DNA of 64,000 nt, taken from NCBI GenBank assembly GCA_963578605.1, contig CAUZEA010000001.1, positions 62,001 through 126,000 on the forward strand, read 5' to 3'. This document shows, piece by piece, positions 34,847-42,168 of the stretch. The translations under genes and the position numbers were made by a program. How positions within the stretch are numbered: position 1 is the stretch's first letter; every line of letters begins with the position of its first letter. The notes under the pieces were generated by a model. The model made no database searches and was not told the origin of the DNA. It worked only from the letters and a program-made list of their open reading frames with translations. This DNA comes from JAKVCB01 sp963578605 (lineage in GTDB: Bacteria; Planctomycetota; Planctomycetia; Pirellulales; Lacipirellulaceae).

Positions 34847-36187
34847 CTAGAAGGTGGCAATACAATCAACTCCGAATACGACCTGGTTGAAATCGCCTCC
34901 CCCGCTGGTGTCGGACGGCGTCCAGTTGTAACGAACCTCCGGACGGACGGTGAGGTTGGCGTGTGCCCGGTAATTGATACCACCGGTAAGCTCATAGTAT
35001 GAACTATAGTCGCCGAAGATATTGCTCTTCCACCATTCAGCACGACCGCCAACGGCCCAGCAATCGTTCAGGGTGTAGAACAAGTACTGATTAATACCAA
35101 CATCTTCACGATCGTTTTGATCAGTATAGTAATCACTCTGGAGAACATACGTCAGGCAATTCGTCAGAGTGGCATCGAAGACCACGCTGTGGCTATAGCC
35201 GTCAGTACCGTTACTCCGCTTACCGAAATTGCCGGCAGTGAGAATGTAGGCAACCGAGACGTCATCGACTACGCTGGTGCTGAAACCACCCAGGAAGCTC
35301 GAACCGTTGTCATATTGGTCGAAACCAGTATCCCAACCGAGGGTCCAACCAGCATAGATATCGGTACCACAGTTGCTATAGGTCGCCAAAACACCAGTGT
35401 GTGTGAACGGCTCGCTATTGTACATCGTGTATGAATGGCTATAGAAGAAGTTTTGTGGAGCTGGAATAACTTCGTAGCCAACGAGCGTGAAAAAGTGACC
35501 AGCGATAACTGACCAGTCGCCATAGGCAACTTCGGCGTAAAGCTGAGGAAGAGCCCAACCGTAATAGCCATGGTCGAAGCCGTTCTCGTAGTCCCAGTGA
35601 CCCGAATTGTTACCGAACGCCTGCGTTTTCTGAGCATCGGTACCGTACATGAGGTCAGCACGCATACCCCAATCCCAACAGCAGGGACTGGCGTTTGCCT
35701 TTTTCTCTAGGTAAAGCCATGCCTGTTGAAGTCGGATGCCATCTGGCACGTCGTTGAATGACCCGAGGTCACCCGGTGAAAACGACATGCGCGTCGTATC
35801 ACTGTGGTAACCTAACTGCGTCCAACCACCGAAGTCCCAGCAGGAGCAGGGACAGAGTTGGTCTTTGAGCGTGCAGGGATCGCCCAGGCAGCAATCATCG
35901 TAACAGTTACCCCATCCGCCACCGCAAGGGTCGCCGCCACAGCAGTCGCCACAGCCAGTGTCGCAGCAGCAATCCGATTCGCAGCAGCAATCCGATTCGC
36001 AGCAGCAATCCGATTCGCAGCCGCAATCCGATTCGCAGCCGCAATCCGATTCGCAGCCGCAATCCGATTCGCAGCCGCAACCAGCCAAGTTGTAATTAAA
36101 TGCCGTTTGGATCGTTGATTGTGCCATCACAGGCATAGCACAAAACGTCAGGACGGCCGCAGACAGTGTCCATCTCGCCATGTTCAC
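34847..36187 (-). CDS. Outer-membrane beta-barrel porin with Cys-rich CESD repeat linker
   Basis: A signal peptide (ARWTLSAAVLTFCAMPVMAQ) is followed by a Cys-rich linker of about 75 residues. The linker holds six CESD units at 6-residue spacing (CGCESD, then CCCESD), followed by CCCDTGCGDCCGGDPCGGGW. The remaining 340 residues are a beta-barrel of alternating aromatic strands ending in VVFGVDCIATF; Phe is the usual last residue of outer-membrane barrels. This resembles the large planctomycete porin family (BBP2-like). AAAAGGAG lies 7 bases before GTG 36187; ATG 36181 is the alternative start. The Cys-rich part may cross-link or bind metal; this is inference. A terminator follows, so it is probably a single-gene unit. 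Confidence 0.85.
   Translation of the reverse strand: MNMARWTLSAAVLTFCAMPVMAQSTIQTAFNYNLAGCGCESDCGCESDCGCESDCGCESDCCCESDCCCESDCCCDTGCGDCCGGDPCGGGWGNCYDDCCLGDPCTLKDQLCPCSCWDFGGWTQLGYHSDTTRMSFSPGDLGSFNDVPDGIRLQQAWLYLEKKANASPCCWDWGMRADLMYGTDAQKTQAFGNNSGHWDYENGFDHGYYGWALPQLYAEVAYGDWSVIAGHFFTLVGYEVIPAPQNFFYSHSYTMYNSEPFTHTGVLATYSNCGTDIYAGWTLGWDTGFDQYDNGSSFLGGFSTSVVDDVSVAYILTAGNFGKRSNGTDGYSHSVVFDATLTNCLTYVLQSDYYTDQNDREDVGINQYLFYTLNDCWAVGGRAEWWKSNIFGDYSSYYELTGGINYRAHANLTVRPEVRYNWTPSDTSGGGDFNQVVFGVDCIATF
35964..36080 (-). repeat. 18-bp tandem repeat encoding CESD units
   Basis: AATCCGATTCGCAGC starts at 35971, 35989, 36007, 36025, 36043 and 36061, exactly 18 bases apart. Two sequence types alternate in blocks (GCAGCAGC and GCAGCCGC), giving CCCESD and CGCESD. 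The repeat is in frame with the porin, so unit number can change without breaking it. Confidence 0.95.
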
Positions 36188-36578
36188 TTTTGGACTCCTT
36201 TTCCCGAGTAATTTATCGGTTGTTGCGGCAACGCTTGCCGCACCCACTCCGTCGAATGTGCCGCACCCACTCCGTCGAATGGAGACCCGTGCAACACGAC
36301 ACATGCAGCACAGGCCAGCCGGAACATCAACCGCCACTAGCCCCTACATCGACTCCACTCACACGGAGGATGAACGGCCAAACTGACGATTTGCAGAGAA
36401 TAGGCAGGGAATCGGCTTAAACTGGATAATTTTTGCCGCTTGTTGAAGAAGTGCGGCCGCCGAACCTGCCTGCTGGTGGTCAGGGGCAAAGGCGGCACGC
36501 GTTCGTTTGCATCCGCATCGGACCTGGAACGTGCCTCAGGCAGTAAAGCCCGATGAAGAAAACAGGCAATCGGGTCTT
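36188..36578. other. Porin upstream region with a 23-bp tandem repeat
   Basis: TGCCGCACCCACTCCGTCGA plus ATG occurs twice in a row, at 36236-36258 and 36259-36281, about 50-95 bases upstream of the porin start. This is within the likely promoter or 5' leader, so it could be a regulatory site. No gene is supported in the rest. Confidence 0.5.
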
Positions 36579-37322
36579 TCAAATCTTTTCGTTGGGATTC
36601 TCGGCTTCTTGAAAACGGTCGACTCGCCATCCAGCATTCGGCTGGGCAACCCCACGTTTTTCCATCGTTAATGCGACCGGCAAAGATCCCGACCCGATTG
36701 GCCCCTGCACGGTAAATTGAAGAATCACCAGCTTCCGGTCATGAGGCAATTGTTCGGTGGCAACGGTTTTGTCAAATTGGACCTTGGCCTGTTCACCCCA
36801 GTCGATCAGTTTCGCGACGACCGGCGAGGCTTTAAACTGGTCGATTGGACTTTCTGTGGAACTGCCAAAGGGTGAGGGTACGGGAGGCTTTTTGGCCGGG
36901 CGTTGGAACGCCGTGGTAAGGTAAAACGCCGTTTCCGGCTGACCATTCCGGAGATGATCGAACCACACGAGAGCGGTTGGCCGCGCCTGCCGCGACAAGA
37001 GCCAGGTGGTAACCTGTTTTTTCATGGGCACTGCACAGGCAGAGGCGATCGCCAAGGCCAATCCCACCAGTGCTGCTTTCCGGCCAAAGAGTCGGCCGTC
37101 GCTAGCAGCGATCTTTGCCAGGGCAAGCAGTGAAATGGCGATTCCCAACCCGGGAATGGCTATCAGCAACGGGGCGGTGAAAACCAGGGGGGAGGCCAGG
37201 CCCAAAAGGAAGCTGAAAATGGCGAGTCCACTAGGAGACCGATACGACGCCAACTGTTCGGCTTCGTGAGTCGATCTTGCCGGTTCTATCAACGGCTTTC
37301 CGGTCGTTACGTGAGACTCCAT
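36579..37322 (-). CDS. DUF4190-like membrane protein
   Basis: About 247 aa. Two or three hydrophobic segments (LAIFSFLLGLASPLVFTAPL, LIAIPGLGIAISLLALAKIA and KAALVGLALAIASACAVP) form the first half, in the pattern of DUF4190 and related small membrane domains. A soluble domain of about 130 aa follows and has a plausible beta sheet (KLVILQFTVQGPIGSGSLPV, LTMEKRGVAQPNAGWRVDRF). The function is unknown. It comes after cvpA in a long minus-strand gene run. Confidence 0.65.
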   Translation of the reverse strand: MESHVTTGKPLIEPARSTHEAEQLASYRSPSGLAIFSFLLGLASPLVFTAPLLIAIPGLGIAISLLALAKIAASDGRLFGRKAALVGLALAIASACAVPMKKQVTTWLLSRQARPTALVWFDHLRNGQPETAFYLTTAFQRPAKKPPVPSPFGSSTESPIDQFKASPVVAKLIDWGEQAKVQFDKTVATEQLPHDRKLVILQFTVQGPIGSGSLPVALTMEKRGVAQPNAGWRVDRFQEAENPNEKI

Positions 37323-37480
37323 GAAACGGCAGATTCTTTTGAGTCGTGTGCGGGCTTCCCGGAGAAATCGGGTTCGAAAACCCGTACCTGGGCGGAAAGC
37401 TGATCCGGGTTGGCCAGCTGCCGGGTTTTGCTTTCTCTGGGTGAGTTAGTCCTAATTCTGCTGGGAGGTGAGGCGTTACG

Positions 37481-38080
37481 TCAACGCCTGACCCGTAGCC
37501 CCGAAGCTTTTTCCAGTTTTGTACGATGGTCTGTATAGATTTTGGCGAAGGAACCGCCTTGAAACGGCACGAGCAGCTTGCCGCCATAGGCGTCTGGCGT
37601 GGTCATTCGCTCGACAAATCTCAACCAGGCCAAATCGGGAGATGCCAGTGCCGATTTTCCCTCAATTTGTTCGTGGACCAATTTCCCACCCAAGCCCTCT
37701 TTTTGGAGTGGTGCTGTGTGCAGCGTTGCGACGGCAAATGACGTGATCACCCAGGCAGCGAGGGCTGCCATGAGCGGCCCGCAGATCGTATCGATGGGAT
37801 GCTTCAATCGTAACCGCGTGGTTGACAACCGATCGGTCAACACCCTCGCCACGATCATGGTGACAACAAACAAGGCCCACAACATCAAAAAGTCGAGCAA
37901 ATACGTAAACTCTCCGCCCAAGGCCTCATCTACCTTGATGGTAAGCGGCGCGTAGAACCCGAACGCGACTATGCCGCTGATAAAAACGTTCACCAAGGTA
38001 ATCGTGTTGCTCCAGAGACCCTCGCGAACCATCATCGCCAGGGAAGCGAAGAATATGATACCAACGATTGCGATAAACAT
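37481..38080 (-). CDS. CvpA-family membrane protein
   Basis: Four hydrophobic segments fill the first 125 residues (AIVGIIFFASLAMMV, TLVNVFISGIVAFGFY, LLDFLMLWALFVVTMIVARV, ICGPLMAALAAWVITSF). The layout and phrases match the CvpA family, named for colicin V production and linked to envelope stress tolerance; its molecular role is still unclear. The C-terminal 70 residues are soluble and basic. It starts 10 bases after the stop of the PilB-like gene, so the two are likely co-transcribed. Confidence 0.75.
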   Translation of the reverse strand: MFIAIVGIIFFASLAMMVREGLWSNTITLVNVFISGIVAFGFYAPLTIKVDEALGGEFTYLLDFLMLWALFVVTMIVARVLTDRLSTTRLRLKHPIDTICGPLMAALAAWVITSFAVATLHTAPLQKEGLGGKLVHEQIEGKSALASPDLAWLRFVERMTTPDAYGGKLLVPFQGGSFAKIYTDHRTKLEKASGLRVRR

Positions 38081-38090
38081 AATAGCCTCT

Positions 38091-39992
38091 TCACAGACTC
38101 AACACGCGCTGTAGTTCCTGGAGGGAGGTCACACCACGGGCTACGAGCAAGATTCCTTCCTCCTGCAATGTTCTCATGTGAGCGGCACGTGCCGCCTTGC
38201 GGAGCAGTTCCAGTTTTGGTTGTTTGACGAGAAGTCTACGAATTTCCTGATTGACGACCAACAATTCAAACAATCCGCTCCGTCCTCGATAGCCAATCCC
38301 TGTGCATTGGAGGCAAGGCTTGTCGACTTCTTCCGTCTTGGGTGTGCGATAGAACTGCTCGACCTTGCCGGCAGGAATCCCGAGTTTTTTCAACAGCTCG
38401 GGAGAAGGCTCGTAGGCGACTTTGCAAGACTCACAAAGTTTTCGGACGAGCCGCCCATTCAATACTGCGGTAACGAGTTCTGCAAAATCGCCCTGTGGCA
38501 CCTTTTGTTGAAGCATACGCAGCAGCGCTTCGGGAGCTTCTTTTGCATGCACGTTCGTGATGATCAAACGATCATCGCGAACTTCGTTCGCCGGCTTGCA
38601 GATCTCAAACAGCATCGTTGCTGTTTTGTCATCGACAAAATCGCGCACAATCAGCACTTCGGGATACTTGCGGATTATGGGCCCAAGTGTCGAAGCCGGC
38701 GTTTCGTTTGCCGCCGCGTTGTATGTCCAAACGTCGATATTTTCGATATCGCGTTCCCGATGTGATTCCTCCTCGATAGCAAAGAAATCACGCATTAACC
38801 GATCCGTTTCGTACAGCGAAACGTCGGTCAAGGTCGTGAGGCCTCCTGCTGGCATGGCCGAAAGGATCAACAACCCTTTGCCAGTGCCAAGCAGCTGCAG
38901 CCAACGCTCAGCCAGTTTATCGCGCATGCCCAATTCTTCGAGCGTGTTGAATTGATCGCGACGCCCGCCCAGCAAATCGATGGCGACACGTTCCCCGGTC
39001 TTGACTCCCTGAGTCGTGACGGGACAAATGTACTTGGCGCCGTTGTAGCCTGCGCCAAACCTGCTGACTTGTTTCTTGCGGCGTTCATTTATGTCGAGCC
39101 CAGCGAGCGTCTTGATCACGGCCAGCATGACATCACCCGATTCGCGATCTCGGGTTTCGCCATTGTGCCACACGCCGTCGATGTGATCCCGCTCCACAAC
39201 GGACTGTTGCGTGTATTCAATGATGACGCGGTCAACCCGCTTGTTCACCATGTTGGCAACCAGTTCCTTGACGATCAAATACCCGGGAGACTGTCGCGCC
39301 GTGACAAGATTGGCTTGATTTTGACGATCTTCTTCAGCCCCGATGGCAAGCAAATCGACGTTGACTCCCTTCTCATATTCGGCTTTGCGCTCCGCGTCGA
39401 TTTTGATGCCAACCTTATTCGCAAGTTGTGCCATCTCGTAACGGAACCAGTCGCCGGTAAAGATCTTTTGGTGACCTTCCACGGACTTGTTGTGGATTAC
39501 CACGTAGGGACTGAAGGAGGCGATGTAGGAAACGAACAGCAAACCAAGGCCCAGGGGGAAAAAACTGGGAAGCGGTGAAAACATCGGGAAGACGAAGAAA
39601 AAAACCACCAGGAAGAAAGGCAGGAACATAATGAGATTCCATTTGCCGTAGCCGAGTTCGTGGATTTGGCTATCACGATTCACCCAATCGACCGAGCGAA
39701 CCCAAATCAGGAACAACAGCCAAAAGATGAGCAACTTGAGCCAACTCACCGAAAACTGGCGGTTTCGGGGGATCGAATGGACATCGTTCCACTTGTCGAT
39801 TTTTGGTGCCTGCGCTGGCAAAGCTGCTTCCGCTGGCCCCTCGCCGGCAACATCTTCACCCGTTTCCTTTTCACCCGCTTCGGGCGCGTCAACGGGGTCT
39901 TGCTGTGCGTGAGCAAGCGTCGCAATGCTACCGACCGCGAGCAAACCACAAATCAGCAGAGCCAAACCTTGTCGGTTGAAATATGCCTTCAT
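38091..39992 (-). CDS. Membrane-anchored GspE/PilB-like protein with degenerate ATPase motifs
   Basis: The C-terminal 400 residues follow the GspE/PilB fold: an N2-like domain (YLIVKELVANMVNKRVDRVI), the family's two zinc-binding CxxC pairs (Cys520/523 and Cys560/563, CESCKVAYEPS and CLQCTGIGYRG) and the end RGRSGLFELLVVNQEIRRLL. The nucleotide site is altered. Where Walker A should read GPTGSGKTT it reads SAMPAGGLTTL (378-388), lacking Lys, and Walker B has VLIVRDFVDD in place of the usual GE. Uniquely for this family it has a signal-like helix, an acidic linker and two or three membrane helices (85-160). It is probably a non-catalytic partner of the adjacent PilT-like ATPase. The frame extends to 40037; ATG 39992 puts the signal helix first. 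Confidence 0.8.
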   Translation of the reverse strand: MKAYFNRQGLALLICGLLAVGSIATLAHAQQDPVDAPEAGEKETGEDVAGEGPAEAALPAQAPKIDKWNDVHSIPRNRQFSVSWLKLLIFWLLFLIWVRSVDWVNRDSQIHELGYGKWNLIMFLPFFLVVFFFVFPMFSPLPSFFPLGLGLLFVSYIASFSPYVVIHNKSVEGHQKIFTGDWFRYEMAQLANKVGIKIDAERKAEYEKGVNVDLLAIGAEEDRQNQANLVTARQSPGYLIVKELVANMVNKRVDRVIIEYTQQSVVERDHIDGVWHNGETRDRESGDVMLAVIKTLAGLDINERRKKQVSRFGAGYNGAKYICPVTTQGVKTGERVAIDLLGGRRDQFNTLEELGMRDKLAERWLQLLGTGKGLLILSAMPAGGLTTLTDVSLYETDRLMRDFFAIEEESHRERDIENIDVWTYNAAANETPASTLGPIIRKYPEVLIVRDFVDDKTATMLFEICKPANEVRDDRLIITNVHAKEAPEALLRMLQQKVPQGDFAELVTAVLNGRLVRKLCESCKVAYEPSPELLKKLGIPAGKVEQFYRTPKTEEVDKPCLQCTGIGYRGRSGLFELLVVNQEIRRLLVKQPKLELLRKAARAAHMRTLQEEGILLVARGVTSLQELQRVLSL

Positions 39993-40053
39993 CAGATGAT
40001 TGTCAGGATGGTTTGCCACCATCTCCCCAAGCGCCACCCACTTGACGCGAACA

Positions 40054-40101
40054 GCTTGACTAATGGCTTGACTAATGGCTTGACTAATGGCTTGACTAAA
40101 T
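40054..40101. repeat. 12-bp tandem repeat carrying four in-frame stops
   Basis: GCTTGACTAATG occurs at 40054, 40066 and 40078, with a variant at 40090. On the minus strand each unit supplies a TAG in the reading frame of the PilT-like gene, at 40096-40098, 40084-40086, 40072-40074 and 40060-40062. Confidence 0.92.
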
Positions 40102-41247
40102 GATGCCTGGTTCTTTGACCTGAATTCCCTTGAGTGCCATTTTCAAGGCCTCGCGATTGGGCGCGACCTGCAGGGCAACTTCTCGATCAATCAGTTCCTT
40201 GTCGACCAGTTCCTTGAGACTTTGCGTAAAATCTTGCATCCCTTCTTCCTTCCCGATGCGAATCGCATCGGGTAGTTTTTCATCATGCTCCTCAAGCACG
40301 AGCTTCTGAACTATGGGTGAGAAATACATGATCTCAACGGCGGGAACACGCCCAACCCCCTTCTTGATCGAAGGCAGGAGTTTCTGCGCGATAATCCCAC
40401 GCATGTTGAAACAGATGGCGCTTCGCAAGGCGGAGTGCATGTCCTGGGGAAACAGGTCCAGAATCCGCCCAATGGTTGTTGCGGCACTACTGGCGTGAAT
40501 CGTACCGAAGACAAGGTGGCCTGTTTCGGCTGCATGAATGGCAGTCATAAAACTCTCCTTGTCGCGCATTTCTCCCACCAGCATGACGTCCGGGTCTTCC
40601 CGCACGGCATGCTTCATCCCGATTTCGAAGTCGATGACATCCAGGCCAATCTCGCGCTGGTTGATCAAACACTTTTCTTCAGTGAAAACAAACTCGATTG
40701 GATCTTCAAGCGTCAATATATGTTTCCGATACCGACGATTCACCCAATTGAGCATCGAGGCGATCGTCGTACTCTTTCCAGAACCGGTGATGCCTGCCAG
40801 CAGGATCATCCCCTGGTCATATTGACAGAGCCGCTCAATGGAGGGAGGCAAATTGAGCCCTTCAAAATCGGGAATCCAGCTATTGACTTTCCGCGCCACA
40901 AGTCCCACATGCCCTAGCTGTTGCAGCAGATTGACGCGAAATCGCCAAACGGTCCCATCGACGTCGAGGGTGTAGGCGAAATCAGCCCCGCCGTCGTGCT
41001 CGAAGATCTTGCGATTTCGCTCATTCATCAAAGGAAAGCAAACGCGAACCATCTCCTCGTCATCCATCGGCCCGCGCTCCAGCGGGCGGAGGATACCGTC
41101 GACCCGCAACATGGGCGGATTACCAACCTTTAAATGCAAATCGCTCGCTTCAAGTTTCACACAGGCGCGAAACAGTTTATCTGCCTCCAGGTGTTGCCGG
41201 GGGTGGATAAAACTACTCTTAAAATTGTCATCTTTGGCGGCGGTCAT
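40096..41247 (-). CDS. PilT-like type IV pilus/secretion ATPase
   Basis: The family hexameric motor powers pilus retraction or related secretion. All motifs are intact: Walker A AGITGSGKSTTIASML, Asp box LTLEDPIEFVF, Walker B PDVMLVGEMRDKESF and His box HLVFGTIHASSAATT. It also has the PilT-type AIRIGKEEGMQDFTQSLKEL near the end. At 383 aa it is slightly longer than PilT. A second ATPase-like gene, which lacks key residues, follows directly and may be a partner. No pilin, PilC or secretin gene is in the window, so it may act in a different machine. It starts 15 bases after the hisF stop. Confidence 0.9.
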   Translation of the reverse strand: MTAAKDDNFKSSFIHPRQHLEADKLFRACVKLEASDLHLKVGNPPMLRVDGILRPLERGPMDDEEMVRVCFPLMNERNRKIFEHDGGADFAYTLDVDGTVWRFRVNLLQQLGHVGLVARKVNSWIPDFEGLNLPPSIERLCQYDQGMILLAGITGSGKSTTIASMLNWVNRRYRKHILTLEDPIEFVFTEEKCLINQREIGLDVIDFEIGMKHAVREDPDVMLVGEMRDKESFMTAIHAAETGHLVFGTIHASSAATTIGRILDLFPQDMHSALRSAICFNMRGIIAQKLLPSIKKGVGRVPAVEIMYFSPIVQKLVLEEHDEKLPDAIRIGKEEGMQDFTQSLKELVDKELIDREVALQVAPNREALKMALKGIQVKEPGII

Positions 41248-41262
41248 GGAGCACGTCTCCGC

Positions 41263-42036
41263 TTATTCGGCCAGGCGAACCGGGATGCCCCGGTCCGCCA
41301 TCACTTGCTTGGTTTGCTGAATCGTAAATTGGCCAAAATGAAAAATACTGGCAGCCAGGGCGGCGTCTGCCTTTGCTTTCGTAATTACATCCGCCAAATG
41401 TTCCGGACAGCCAGCTCCGCCACTGGCTACTACCGGGACCGAAACCGCTGCGCTGACCGCAGCGGTCATCTCCAGGTCAAAACCATCTTTGGTACCGTCG
41501 GCATCCATACTGGTGAGGACAATTTCCCCGGCACCCAACTGCTCAACTTGCCGGGCCCAGTCGACCGCTTCCAACCCCGTCGGAATCCGCCCCCCATTGA
41601 TGTGCACTTCCCAACGCTGCTCCCCTTCGTGGGAAACACGTTTCGGGTCGATATTTACTACAATACACTGGCTACCGAAGCGACAGGCAGCTTGCCGCAC
41701 AAACTCGGGATCGCGGACCGCGGCAGAATTGATCGAAACCTTGTCGCTGCCGGCTAACAGCAGCCCACGAATGTCCTCTATGGTGCGAATCCCACCACCA
41801 ACGGTCAACGGCATGAAGATCTGCTCGGCGGTGCGGCGAACGACATCAAGCATAATGTCCCGCCCTTCGTGGCTGGCACAAATGTCGAGAAAAACCAACT
41901 CGTCAGCCCCCTCAATCTCGTACCGGGCTGCCACAGCCACCGGGTCGCCCGCATCGCGTAGATTCACGAAATTGGTTCCCTTGACCACCCGGCCACGGTC
42001 GACGTCTAAACAGGGAATCACGCGCTTGGCCAGCAT
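41263..42036 (-). CDS. hisF: Imidazole glycerol phosphate synthase cyclase subunit HisF
   Basis: HisF makes imidazole glycerol phosphate and AICAR from PRFAR and ammonia supplied by HisH. The sequence is canonical: MLAKRVIPCLDVDRGRVVKG (catalytic Asp in CLDVD), LTVGGGIRTIEDIRGLLLAG (phosphate site), VVNIDPKRV (second catalytic Asp) and VVASGGAGCPEHLADVI. ATG 42036 is chosen over the in-frame 42060 because the family starts MLAKRVIPCLD, giving 257 aa. The other his genes are not in the window. It sits in a minus-strand run between dinG and the PilT-like gene. Confidence 0.95.
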   Translation of the reverse strand: MLAKRVIPCLDVDRGRVVKGTNFVNLRDAGDPVAVAARYEIEGADELVFLDICASHEGRDIMLDVVRRTAEQIFMPLTVGGGIRTIEDIRGLLLAGSDKVSINSAAVRDPEFVRQAACRFGSQCIVVNIDPKRVSHEGEQRWEVHINGGRIPTGLEAVDWARQVEQLGAGEIVLTSMDADGTKDGFDLEMTAAVSAAVSVPVVASGGAGCPEHLADVITKAKADAALAASIFHFGQFTIQQTKQVMADRGIPVRLAE

Positions 42037-42168
42037 CCCAATGTGAGCAATCTTGGGCAATCTCAGTGAAAAATGGGGGAAATCACACTAAACCTTTCAG
42101 TGTAAGTAGGCCTCCGGGGAGGGTCAACGGGCAGACGGCTGGCCTGGGCGACCTGAACTGGACGGCTC

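Noticed and set aside
35858..36118. Antisense frame rich in AAIRFAAAIRFA repeats
   Set aside because: It is only the reverse reading of the 18-bp porin repeat.
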